Assembly (NCBI RefSeq): GCF_010993775.1
Contig: NZ_WOTO01000013.1
Span: 1-64,000 of the forward strand
DNA: 64,000 nt
Direction of reading: 5' to 3'
Source: Fodinicola feengrottensis
GTDB taxonomy: Bacteria > Actinomycetota > Actinomycetes > Mycobacteriales > HKI-0501
The position numbers and the translations under genes are program-made. Shown piece after piece: positions 38,215 to 47,216 of the stretch. The notes under the pieces are model-generated. The model did not search any database. It was not told where the DNA came from and saw nothing but the letters and a program-made list of their open reading frames with translations. The stretch's first letter is position 1, and every line of letters begins with the position of its first letter.

Positions 38215-39058
38215 TCAGGTTTGTGAAGCGTCCGACGGTAGGCCCCAGACACCGGTGGCGGCGGTACTTTTCGCGTAGTCGGCGAAATCGCGGGGTGGGC
38301 GGCCGAGCGCGCGTTCCACGCCGTCGGTGAGGTGTTCGTTGCGGCCGTCGAGTACGCGCTCGAAGAGGTCGGCGAAGAAGGGGATGTGTTCTTCGGGCAT
38401 GCCTTGCTGCCGCAGTCCGGCGGCGAATTCGCCGATGGACACCGACACGTACCGAATATCCCGGCCGGACGCCTGCGCGATCTCCCTGACGGTGTCGGCG
38501 AAAGTCATCAGCCGCGGGCCGGTCACCTCGTACAGCTCGCCCGCATGCCGGGAGCCGGTCAGCGCCTCAACGGCGAATGTCGGCGATGTCGTCGGCGTCG
38601 ACAAAGGGTTCCCGGATCTGACCAGTCGGCAGCACGACCTCGCCGTGGGCGACCGGCTCCAGCAGGAAATCCTCACTGAAGTTCTGGGCCAGCCAGCTCG
38701 ACCTGATGATCGTCCATTCCACCCCGGATTCGCGTACGACCTGTTCGCTGGGCAGCACGTTCTCCTCGCCGCGGCCAGAAAGCAGCACCAGCCGCCGGAC
38801 GCCGCCGCTGACCGCCAGCTCGGTGAAGGCGGCGATCGTCGCGGTCGCCTCCGGGCTGCCGAGGTCGGGGTAGTAGGCGATGTACGCGGCGGCGGCGTTT
38901 TCCAGCAGCGCCGGCCAGGTTCGTTGATCGGCCCAGTCGAAGGGCGGTGTGCCGGTACGAGACGCGGCCCGCACCGGCCTGTTCTGGTCGAGCAGCCGGT
39001 CGACCACCCGGCGGCCAGTTTTCCCGGTACCACCAAGGACCACAGTTGTTTTCTCCAT
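38215..39058 (-). CDS. NmrA-like NAD(P)-binding reductase
   Basis: About 281 residues. The Rossmann start VVLGGTGKTGRRVVDRLL is the GxxGxxG motif. It continues ATIAAFTELAVSGGVRRLVLLSGRG, WTIIRSSWLAQNFSE and, after a frame change near 38575, FAVEALTGSRHAGELYEVTGP. This is the atypical SDR (SDR_a) group close to NmrA and QorB, which often act on quinones or as redox sensors. The ATG is at 39058. It is divergent from an AraC gene whose start is 81 bases away, its likely regulator. Confidence 0.85.
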
Positions 39059-39139
39059 ACGTACAGTCAAATGCGGTCCGGTGAGACGGAACATGGTTGA
39101 GCAGCTCAGTTCCATGTTCGAGCGTCTAGTCTTAGCCCT

Positions 39140-40080
39140 ATGGACGCGTTGGCTGGGCTTCTGGACGGGCCGCGGGCACGCGGTGCCTTCCTGATGCGCT
39201 CGGTGCTGGAGCCACCTTTCGGGCTGCGGATCCAGGACGAGGCGCCGCTGACCCTGATCTGTGTCGTACGCGGGCACGCCTGGGTGTTGCCGGACCGCGG
39301 CGAGCGGGTGCGGCTCGGGCCCGGCGACGTCGCGGTGGTGCGTGGGCCGGAGCCGTACACGGTGGCCGACGAACCGGCGACCAAACCGAGCACGGTGATC
39401 CTGCCTGGCAACCACAGCGCCACGCTGACCGGCGACGATCTGTGCGGCCCGTGGGATCTCGGGACACGTACGTGGGGCGACAACCCGGACGGCTCGACGA
39501 TGCTGCTTACCGGCGCGTACCAACTGCCTGGCGAGATCAGCCGGCGGCTGCTGGACGCGCTTCCCGCTCTGCTGGTGGCTCACCGCGGACAGCTGGAGCT
39601 GCCCGCTGATTCCGCTGCTCAACGACGAGATCGGCAAGGACGAGCCGGGTCAGGACGCGGTCCTGGACCGGTTGCTGGACCTGCTGCTGATCGCGGTGCT
39701 GCGTACGTGGTTCGCCCGTGCCGAGGCGCCGGCCTGGTATCGCGCGCATGGCGACCCGGTGGTCGGGCGCGCGTTGCGTACGCTCCATCACGACCCGGCC
39801 GAGCCCTGGACGGTCGAGCGGCTCGCCGCCTCCGTCGGTGTCTCCGCGCGCGGCGCTCGCCCGCCGCTTCACCGACCTGGTCGGTGAGCCCCCGATGGCG
39901 TATCTGACCGCCTGGCGGCTGGCGCTGGCCGCCGACCTGCTCCGCGAACCCGACGCCACCGTCGGCGCGGTCGCCCGCCAGGTGGGTTATGGCAGTTCGT
40001 TCGCGCTGAGCGCCGCTTTCAAGCGGGTCCGCGGGGTCAGCCCGCAGGAGTTCCGTACCGGCTCGCTCGCGCCGGCCTGA
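39140..40080 (+). CDS. AraC-family regulator with cupin sensor domain
   Basis: About 313 residues. The N-terminal cupin (FGLRIQDEAPLTLICVVRGHAWVLPD and LGPGDVAVVRGPEPY) resembles the AraC_binding_2 sensor. The C-terminal helix-turn-helix pair reads VERLAASVGVSARAALARRFTDLVGEPPMAYL across the frame break near 39860, and DATVGAVARQVGYGSSFALSAAFKRV. A further break lies near 39605. It is divergent from the NmrA-like reductase, so the two are probably one regulatory pair. Confidence 0.85.
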
Positions 40081-40133
40081 CCTACCTCCGAAGTAATCGA
40101 CAACTCCGCGGCCCGCTTGCTTGGCTGCGGTTT

Positions 40134-40580
40134 ATGACAAATCAACAAGGTTGGTCGGTGCGGGGCTTCGAGGCATTCTGGTCGCGCCCGGACGCGACGC
40201 TGGTGGCGCCCATCCTGACGGACGACGTGGTGGGTCACTGGGCCGGAACAGCCGAGCCGGTACGCGGCAAAGTGGACTATGTCGGTTGCATCGCGGCATT
40301 GCTGGAGGCGCTGCCGGACGTACGGCTGACGGTCGCCGAGTCCGCGTCGAGCGGCGATTTTTCCTTCGTACGCTGGATTATGCAGGCCACCGGCCGCCGC
40401 GGACCCTTCGAAATCAGCGGCATTGACCGGATCCACACCGTCGAAGGCCTCGTCGACGAGAACCACGTCATCGTCGACACACGGCCGCATTCCACGACCG
40501 CGCCGGCCTCCCCATCCCCTGGGCGAAATAACGTCGAGCTCGCGACCCCGACACACCGATGGGGCGCGAAATTGTCGTAG
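40134..40580 (+). CDS. SnoaL-like / NTF2-fold protein
   Basis: About 148 residues as read. GFEAFWSRPDATLVAPILTDDVVGHWAGT and YVGCIAALLEALPDVRLTV fit the NTF2-like cone fold of SnoaL-type proteins. The region after VDENHVIVDT does not fit the family. One base slip near 40480 would give an ending close to 125 residues. No specific function can be assigned. Confidence 0.7.
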   Translation: MTNQQGWSVRGFEAFWSRPDATLVAPILTDDVVGHWAGTAEPVRGKVDYVGCIAALLEALPDVRLTVAESASSGDFSFVRWIMQATGRRGPFEISGIDRIHTVEGLVDENHVIVDTRPHSTTAPASPSPGRNNVELATPTHRWGAKLS

Positions 40581-40610
40581 GTGTCTGTTTTTCTTTCCCC
40601 CTCCCTTTGA

Positions 40611-40699
40611 ACGGGCGGGGGGTGGGTTGAGAGGTGGACCTTAATTTTTAGTTGGACATTGGTCCTCGAACCCGCCCCCCACCCGTCACTGGGTGGGGG
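40611..40699 (+). terminator. Overlapping GC hairpins downstream of the SnoaL-like gene
   Basis: A stem of ACGGGCGGGGGGTGGGTT (from about 40617) can pair, with G-U pairs, with AACCCGCCCCCCACCCGT (40668-40686). A second perfect stem uses CCCCCACCC (40676-40684) and GGGTGGGGG (40691-40699). The two share bases, so only one can form at a time. From 40700 to 40905 no gene is supported. Confidence 0.5.
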
Positions 40700-40905
40700 C
40701 AAATCTGCCGGAGGGGTACGACAGTTTCGCGCCGCACCTGGTTACCCATGATCAACAACACTGGCCTCCGACGACGGCCGCTGAGGGGTGGTGGTCGTCA
40801 AAGGACTTTGCGGTGTACGTCACGCCGTCATATAGGGCATTTCGGTACGGGGTGCTCGCGGACGGGGGGTGACGTGGTGGTGTCGAGTCCGTAGCATCAC
40901 GTGTT

Positions 40906-40980
40906 ATGCGTTCGCTTCGGCTGGTGAGCCGCCGGCACATCGACATGTGCCGTGTCTTCAGCGCCGCATGTTGTCACTGA
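40906..40980 (+). promoter_or_regulatory. Cysteine leader peptide (attenuator uORF) of the sulfonate importer
   Basis: A clean 24-codon open frame from ATG 40906 to TGA 40980. Its peptide contains RRHIDMCRVFSAACCH, ending in two adjacent Cys codons. The pattern RRHxDxCRV with terminal Cys residues matches the cysteine-responsive leader peptides of actinobacteria. The same core occurs at 11527 in front of the monooxygenase operon. It lies 100 bases ahead of the sulfonate-binding protein gene. Stalling at the Cys codons when cysteine is scarce would raise downstream expression. Confidence 0.8.
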
Positions 40981-41079
40981 CTCTGCCGTAGGACGACGAC
41001 GTCCCGGCGCGCTCTCGTCAGCGCCCCTGAAATCCGCCTTTGTCGCGATAGGTCCGCGTAAATCCCTGGGAGAATCTCT

Positions 41080-42135
41080 GTGTCAGCATCACCTCGCCGC
41101 CGCTGGCGGACCATCCTCACGGCAGCAGCCGCGGCAGCGGTCGTTGCCACCGGGCTGACCGCCTGCGGGTCCGGCTCCGGCGGGTCCGCGGATGCCGTAC
41201 GGCTCGGCTATTTCCCCAACCTGACGCATGCGTCGGCCATCATCGGCGTCCAGGAAGGCCTTTTCCAGAAGGAACTCGGCGCGGCGAAACTCACCACCCA
41301 GAGTTTCAACGCGGGGCCCGCCGAGATCGAGGCGCTGTTCTCCGGCGCGATCGATATCGGCTACATCGGGCCGAGTCCGACGGTCAACGCGTACGTGAAA
41401 TCCAAGGGCCAGGCGCTCAAGGTCATCTCCGGATCAGCGTCCGGTGGGGTTGAGCTGGTGGTCAAGCCGTCCATCACCAAGGCCGCTGACCTGCGCGGCA
41501 AGAAGATCGCTACGCCACAGCTGGGCAACACCCAGGACGTGGCGCTGCGCTACTGGCTGAAGCAGCAGGGTTTCACGACCACGAAGGACGGCGGGGCGGG
41601 GGACGTACACATCACCCCGCAGGACAACGCGGTGACCGTGGACGCGTTTGGTACGGGCGCCATCGACGGCGCCTGGGTGCCGGAGCCGACCGCGTCCACG
41701 TTGGTCAAGGCCGGTGGCAAGGTGCTGGTCGACGAGCGGGACCTGTGGCCGGGCCGCAAGTTCGTGATCACCAACATCATCGTGCGCACCGACTTTTTGC
41801 AGAAGCACCCCGATCTGGTGAAGGCGGTGCTGGCCGGTCAGGTGGCCGCGAACCAGCTGATTGCCAGCAACCCGGCCAAAGCGCAGGCGGACGTGGTCAC
41901 CGCGCTGGGCAAGCTGACCGGCAAGAAGCCGAACGCGGCGCTGATCGCGGAGGCGTGGAAGACCATCGACTTCACCAATGATCCGCTCGCCTCCACCCTG
42001 GTGACCGGTGCCAATCACGCTGTTGACGTCGGACTGTTGGAGAAGCCGAATCTGAAGGGTTTGTACGACCTGACGATCCTCAACCAGGTGCTCACCGCGG
42101 CGCACCAAACCACCATCCCGGAGCCGAGCACATGA
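41080..42135 (+). CDS. ABC transporter substrate-binding lipoprotein (SsuA/NMT1-like)
   Basis: Intact, 351 residues, with a lipobox LTACGSG after a 27-residue signal. The fold is the sulfonate/nitrate/taurine binding type: VRLGYFPNLTHASAIIGVQEGLF, AGPAEIEALFSGAIDIGYIGPSP, then DAFGTGAIDGAWVPEPTAS. The GTG at 41080 follows GGGAGAATCTC. It overlaps the ATPase gene by four bases. The cysteine leader ahead of it supports a sulfur compound, probably an aliphatic sulfonate, as the cargo. Confidence 0.85.
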   Translation: MSASPRRRWRTILTAAAAAAVVATGLTACGSGSGGSADAVRLGYFPNLTHASAIIGVQEGLFQKELGAAKLTTQSFNAGPAEIEALFSGAIDIGYIGPSPTVNAYVKSKGQALKVISGSASGGVELVVKPSITKAADLRGKKIATPQLGNTQDVALRYWLKQQGFTTTKDGGAGDVHITPQDNAVTVDAFGTGAIDGAWVPEPTASTLVKAGGKVLVDERDLWPGRKFVITNIIVRTDFLQKHPDLVKAVLAGQVAANQLIASNPAKAQADVVTALGKLTGKKPNAALIAEAWKTIDFTNDPLASTLVTGANHAVDVGLLEKPNLKGLYDLTILNQVLTAAHQTTIPEPST

Positions 42136-42924
42136 CCGTGACGAGTACCCAAGTCAGGCCGCGTGACGAAAAAGTCGCGTCGCCGGCCGTCCACATCGCT
42201 GGTGTGGGGAAGGCGTTCGGGAACCGTGCCGGACGGGTGGTGGCCCTGGACGGGATCAGCCTGACCGTCCAGCCCGGCGAGTTCGTCTGTTTGGTGGGCG
42301 CTTCGGGGTGTGGCAAAAGTACGCTGTTGTCCCTGGTGGCGGGTCTGGACAAGCCGACCAGCGGGACGATCGACACCGGCGGGGTGGCGGCCGCGCTGAT
42401 GTTCCAGGAGCCCGGCCTGATGCCATGGCTGACGGTCAGCGCCAATGTCGAGCTGCCGATGCGGCTGCATGGAGTCGGCCGCGACGAGCGGCGAGCGCGC
42501 GCCCGTGAGCTGCTGGAGACCGTACATCTACTGGATTTTCGCCGGAAAACGGCCGCATGAGCTGTCCGGCGGCATGCGCCAGCGGGTCGCGCTGGCTCGC
42601 GTCCTCGCGTCGAATTCACCCGTACTGCTGATGGACGAGCCGTTCGGCGCGTTGGACGCGATGACCCGGGACGTGCTGCACGACGAGATCGAACGCATCT
42701 GGTCCGAGCGCAACCTGACCGTTCTTTTCGTTACCCACAACGTCAGGGAGGCGGCTCGCCTCGGCGACCGGATCGTGCTGCTGTCCAGCCGGCCCGGCCG
42801 GGTGGTCGAGGAATTCGCGGTGGACTACTCGCGGCCGCGTCGGATCGACTCGCCGGAAGTGTCCCAGCTGGCCGCGAAGGTGACCGACCGGCTCCGCGAG
42901 GAGGTTCGCCGCCATGGCCGCTGA
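42132..42924 (+). CDS. ABC transporter ATP-binding protein (SsuB-like)
   Basis: About 263 residues. Walker A is GASGCGKSTLL, Q-loop FQEPGLMPW, signature LSGGMRQRVALARVLA, Walker B LLMDEPFGALD and H-loop VTHNV. A frame change near 42535 (GGATTTTCGCCGG) separates the Q-loop half from the signature half. It overlaps the gene on each side, giving a tight three-gene transporter operon. Confidence 0.85.
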
Positions 42925-43787
42925 TCTGGACAAAGCCGCCGTTGGCCGGGCCGAGCTCGCCGGCCTGGACGCGCTGGAGCTGAACATCGGGCGTACGGCC
43001 GGATTCTGGTCCCGGCTGTGGGCCGCGACCTGGCCAAAAGTGCTGGCCATTGTGCTGGTTTTGCTGGCGTGGCAGCTGGTTGTCTGGTCCGGCTGGAAAC
43101 CGTCGTACGTGTTGCCCGCGCCGCCGGAGGTGTTTTCCTGGCTGTGGCAGAACATTTTCACCGCCGGCTTCTGGCAGGCCATCGGCATCACGATGACCCG
43201 GGCGGTCACCGGGTTCGCGGTGGCGACGGTGATCGGTGGTGTGGTCGGCATCGCTGTGGTACGGGTCAAGGCTTTGCGGGCGGCCATCGGATCGCTGATC
43301 ACCGGCCTGCAGACGTTGCCGTCGATCGCCTGGTTCCCGCTGGCGATCCTGCTTTTTCAGCTGTCCGAGCAGGCGATTCTTTTCGTCATCGTGCTGGGCG
43401 CGGCCCCCTCGATCGCCAACGGCCTCATCAACGGCGTCGACTATGTCCCGCCGCTTTTAAAGCGGGTAGGCCAAAATTTGGGAGCGAAGGGCTTCAGCCT
43501 GTTCCGCTACGTCATTCTGCCGGCCGCGCTGCCGTCCTGCGTGGCCGGGTTGAAACAGGGCTGGGCCTTCGCGTGGCGCAGCCTGATGGCCGGCGAGTTA
43601 CTGGTGATTGTCGAAGGCCGGCCGTCCATCGGGGCCGAGTTGCAGCATGCCCGCGACCAGATTCAGCCCGAGATCGTCATCGCGTTGCTGATCATCATCC
43701 TGATCATCGGCATCGCGGTGGGACACCGGGTTTTCCTTTGCCGACCGGACGATCCGGGCCCGGTGGGGGATTTCGGAGGGACGCTAG
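42914..43787 (+). CDS. ABC transporter permease (SsuC-like)
   Basis: About 291 residues with six membrane segments. The EAA-like loop reads VGQNLGAKGFSLFRYVILPAALPSCVAGLKQGWAFAWRSLMAGELL, typical of sulfonate/nitrate/taurine permeases. The frame changes near 43722; the corrected end is FSFADRTIRARWGI with stop at 43787, while the uncorrected frame runs on as unrelated sequence. The stop overlaps the convergent XRE gene by four bases. Confidence 0.85.
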
Positions 43788-44338
43788 TCTCGTACGGCCG
43801 CGAGGCGGCGGCTGATCTCCTCCAGGAGCGCGCCGTCGCTGATCCGGGAAAGGTCGGCGGCGTCCGGGTGCACATAGCGTTTGTGCGCCCGCAGTGCGTC
43901 TTCCCGGTGCTGCCACATCCTTTCGGCCTGAGCCGCCGTTCTGGTGGCTTCCTGCGCCGCGGCGGCCAGCTCGGTGGCCTGCGCGGCCAGCGCCTCATAT
44001 GCCTGGTCGAATCCGTGCGCGTTCCCGTGCGCCGCCAACAGCTCTTCGTGGCTCTCCAGCGCTGTTCGGGCATCCTTCGCGAGCGCATCCTGCACGACGT
44101 ACGACGCGTGGGCGGCTTTGGCGGCCTCGTGCAGCTCCCAAACCGCCGTGTCGAGCGAAACGCCGAGGACTTTTTCCCAGCACACCAGCACCCGGCCGCG
44201 CGGGATGTCGGCGCCGTTCTCCCACTTGCTGAGGGTCCGTAGGGACACCCCCACGAGGACGGCTAGCTGCTCTTGCGTCCAGTTATGGCTGACGCGCGCG
44301 GTGCGTACGTAGTCGCCGACTTCAGACATGCCGGTCAT
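43784..44338 (-). CDS. XRE-family regulator with coiled-coil tail
   Basis: 184 residues from ATG 44338 (an ATG at 44329 is also possible). Helix-turn-helix: RVSHNWTQEQLAVLVGVSLRTLSKWENG. The C-terminal half is Ala/Glu-rich and helical (FDQAYEALAAQATELAAAAQEA), probably a coiled coil, followed by HKRYVHPDAADLSRISDGALLEEI. It may regulate the neighbouring transporter or the divergent XRE gene 85 bases away. Confidence 0.8.
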   Translation of the reverse strand: MTGMSEVGDYVRTARVSHNWTQEQLAVLVGVSLRTLSKWENGADIPRGRVLVCWEKVLGVSLDTAVWELHEAAKAAHASYVVQDALAKDARTALESHEELLAAHGNAHGFDQAYEALAAQATELAAAAQEATRTAAQAERMWQHREDALRAHKRYVHPDAADLSRISDGALLEEISRRLAAVRD

Positions 44339-44423
44339 TGTGCAGGAAACTCCAGGAAACAACAAGACGTAGCTACGTGTCTCTGCTTGTTTCCCCGGTT
44401 TGGACTCCCTACACTCTGCAGCC

Positions 44424-44658
44424 ATGGGAACCCGTATGGTGCTCGGACCTGCCGTAAGGGCACTCCGAGAAGCGCTGGGCATCCGTCACGGATCCTTCGC
44501 CGAATCCGTCGGAATCTCGCCCGGCTACCTGACCAAAATCGAGTCCGGCAGCCAGCAGCCGCGACCGGACATCGCGCGGTCGCGCTGGCTCTCGTCGCCT
44601 CAGGGTGCCACTGGACGCGATCACGTACGCGCCTATGGAAAAGGAAAAGGACCACTGA
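44424..44658 (+). CDS. Small XRE-type DNA-binding protein
   Basis: About 77 residues. VRALREALGIRHGSFAESVGISPGYLTKIESGSQQP is a complete HTH of the Cro/C1 type. One base slip near 44585 gives the end VPLDAITYAPMEKEKDH with stop at 44658. As written it reads through to 44747. It is divergent from the larger XRE gene and separated by an intergenic region with the likely promoters of both. Confidence 0.7.
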
Positions 44659-44927
44659 GGAGTCCAACGACGCCCGCGGTGATTTACGTCATCGACAAAC
44701 TTTGGAGCTCCTGGGCGCTTCTCACAGTGACCGGTGGGCCCGCGTGAACTGATCGACACCCGAGATTTACCCCCCGCTGTGACGATCGGAACGATTCGGA
44801 CGTCCAGCATTCCTCCCCAGCAGAGCAGCGTGAAAGCGCTCAGTTTGCAGTCACGGACGCCCGCCACTCATGCGTCGTTTCGATCCGGAGACGAGCCGCG
44901 CCGGCGGGTCTGGGGAGGACTACAGGG
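44659..44927 (+). other. Intergenic region, no supported gene
   Basis: An open frame at 44734-44931 has no recognisable composition or ribosome site and overlaps the next start. I see no clear hairpin. The promoter of the copper locus probably lies here. Confidence 0.4.
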
Positions 44928-45555
44928 ATGACGATTTTCGGCTTTCAGCTGGCCGACCGCCGGGATGAGGCGGTCGCCGCCGTGCTGGCCGGCGCGGTGG
45001 TGGTCATCCTCGGATTCGCTTCTGGGGCGGGCATTCGGCCCGGCAGTACGACCGAGCCGCTAGCCGTACCACCGCCGCCGCCGCGGCCCCCGCCGATCCC
45101 GGCAGCCAGGCGCCGCCGCAGGGGGCGTCCAGCGGTGCCGCGGCCGGCGGGGGTGGGGTCAGCGGGGGGGGGTGAGTGGCGGATCTTCCGGGGTGAGCGG
45201 CGGGGTTTCCGGCGGCGGCCCGGTCACCGGTCAGCCCACGCCCAGCACACCGTCGCCGTCGTCGTCGCCGCAACCCACGCCGCAACCCACGTGCCCGCCT
45301 GGCCTGGTCGGCTCGTTGCCGGTAGTGGGGCCGTTGGTGGCTGGGGAGCCAGATGCGTCCGGCTCGCCCCGGCCGGCGCCGGTGCCGGCGTTGCTGGGGC
45401 CGGTGCCAGTGCTTGGGCCGCTGGTGGCGCCGGCCACGCCCGACCATCCTGCCGGTTTGCTCAGCTGTCCGGTGGGCTTCCTGGTTGGTCAGAGTTGTTG
45501 CGCGACCGCGACAACCGCCGGAAAAAGCCTGACCGCGGCCGGAGTCGGCCGATGA
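44928..45555 (+). CDS. Membrane-anchored Gly/Pro/Ser-rich protein of the copper locus
   Basis: About 208 residues when a break near 45100 is joined. One N-terminal membrane helix (AVAAVLAGAVVVILGFASGAG), then a Pro run, a Gly/Ser-rich linker (SGGSSGVSGGVSGGG) and a C-terminal part with repeats of PVVGPLVAG / PVLGPLVAP type and four to five Cys (LLSCPVGFLVGQSCC). No known domain. The stop overlaps the CopD start (ATGA), which ties it to copper handling. Surface-exposed Cys may bind metal; this is inference. Confidence 0.6.
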
Positions 45556-46443
45556 GTCGGGAGGATTTGCTGCATGCGGGTTCGGTGCTGATCCACGTCA
45601 CCGACTACCTCGCGTTGGCGGTGCTGCTGGGCGGCCTGCTGTTCGTGTCGGCGCTCTGGCCGGCCGGCGCGCAGGACCGCCGGACCCGGATGATCCTCGT
45701 CGTTTCGGTGCTGGCGGGCGTTGTTGGCGCCATCGCGACCGTCCTGTTGTCCGCTCAGTACGCGGTCGCCGGCTCCGCTGTCGTCGACGTACTGGAGGCG
45801 CCTTTTGGTCGTACGGCCGCGGCCATGGCCTTGCTCTGGTTGCTTGCGGCGGTGGTTGTGGTCGCGGTGCTGCAGCGCGGCGAGCAGGCCGTACGGTCGA
45901 TTCCGTGGCGGGTCGGTACGGCCGCGATCGCCGTCGGCCTGCTGCGGACCACCGGTCTGAACGGCCACTCCGCCGAAACCGCGGACGCCCCGCTGGGTAT
46001 GGTCGCGGATTTCCTGCACCTGGGCGGAGTCAGCGCCTGGGTGGGTGGGCTCACAGTGCTGTCGATCGGTCTGCTCGCGCGCCGCAAGGCCGCTGAGTTG
46101 GCCGACGTGGTACCGAAATTCTCCAAGTTCGCGATGATTTCGGTGCTGGCCATCGTGTCCTCAGGGGTCATTCTCGGGTGGCAGATCATCGGCTCTGTCG
46201 GCGCGGTTTTCGAGACGTCGTACGGTCGCGTGCTGCTCATCAAGCTGTCGGTCTTCGCGCTGGTCTTGCTGGCCGCCATGAAAAGCAAGAACTGGGTGGA
46301 AAAAAACGCCTGCAGGTGGCGGTCCTGGAAAGCCGCCGCCCAGCGGTCCGGTCGTTCGCGCTGTCGGTTGGCGCCGAGACCGTTCTGGTTGTCGCCGTGC
46401 TCGTCGCGGCGAGTGTGCTCGTCACGGCCAATCCCGGCCACTG
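45552..46443 (+). CDS. CopD-family copper resistance membrane protein
   Basis: About 296 residues with about eight membrane helices. Family features: LIHVTDYLALAVLLGGLLFV, FLHLGGVSAWVGGLTVLSIGLL (the conserved His-x(n)-Trp-Gly-Gly region) and YGRVLLIKLSVFALVLLAAM. A seven-A run at 46302 breaks the frame, after which RSFALSVGAETVLVVAVLVAASVLV provides the last helix. It is likely a copper importer or copper-transfer protein. It sits in a run with two cupredoxins. Confidence 0.85.
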
Positions 46444-46463
46444 ACGTTTGTGGGGAAGGAAAG

Positions 46464-47133
46464 ATGCACATGGAATTCACCGAAACGCGCCGGCCGGCGG
46501 CGCGGGCTGCTGTTGGTCGCGGCCGCGGCGGCCGCGGCCGCAGCTGTGTCGATGATCGCGTTGTCGCAGGACGCGTCGGCCACCGCGATGCCGCAAAATG
46601 CCGCCGCCGTCAACAATGTCGCGCCCGCGGTCGTACCAGCGGTGCCGGCCCTCCCAGCGGCGCCAGCCGCTCAGGTCCCCGGGTTGTCCAGCGTCGGGAA
46701 GATTGTCACCGGCGCCGCTCCGGCCGCGGTGGCACCGGCCGCACCAGCGGCCGGTGCGCACAGTGTGGACATGCCGCCGGCGGCCGTGACGCCCTGTACC
46801 GGCCTGGACGCCGCCGTTGCCGCCTTTATGCAGCACTTTTACGCGGCCCACTTGGAGGAAGGACTCGGCCAGCAACTTGGTGACCTGACCAATCTCGATC
46901 AGTATGTCAAAACGCACACCGTGCTGATCGAGAACATGATCAAGCCGTCGGTGGGCGGATCGGACGCGGCGCTCGGGGTTTTCCTGCAGCACGTTTACGC
47001 CGCACACCTGGAAACGTCTCCCGGGCAACAGGTCACCGACCTCAGCAATCTCGACCAGTATGTGAAAACCCACACGGTGTTGATCGAGAACATGCTCAAG
47101 CCGCTGTCCGGATCGAACGTCACTTCTTGTTGA
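46464..47133 (+). CDS. Secreted protein with paired His-containing repeat (copper locus)
   Basis: About 222 residues. A GGAAGGAAAG site precedes ATG 46464; one frame slip near 46490 joins it to the signal peptide GRRRGLLLVAAAAAAAAAVSM. After an Ala/Pro-rich linker a domain begins with CTGLDAA at about 46795 and ends with the last residue Cys (NVTSC). The domain is two tandem repeats of about 50 residues: FMQHFYAAHLEEG then LDQYVKTHTVLIENMIKP, and FLQHVYAAHLETS then LDQYVKTHTVLIENMLKP. The same domain ends the next gene. No known family recognised; conserved His and Glu suggest metal binding, and the two Cys could form a disulfide. Confidence 0.7.
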
Positions 47134-47216
47134 TCTCACTGGGAAAGACTGGTGATCCGGCCGAGTCGCAGCCGGCCGGCACGCCAGGTTTCCCACCAGG
47201 GAAAGGAAAGGCTCGG

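Noticed and set aside
44734..44931. Open frame of 65 codons before the copper locus
   Set aside because: No ribosome site, family match or codon pattern, and it overlaps the next gene's start.
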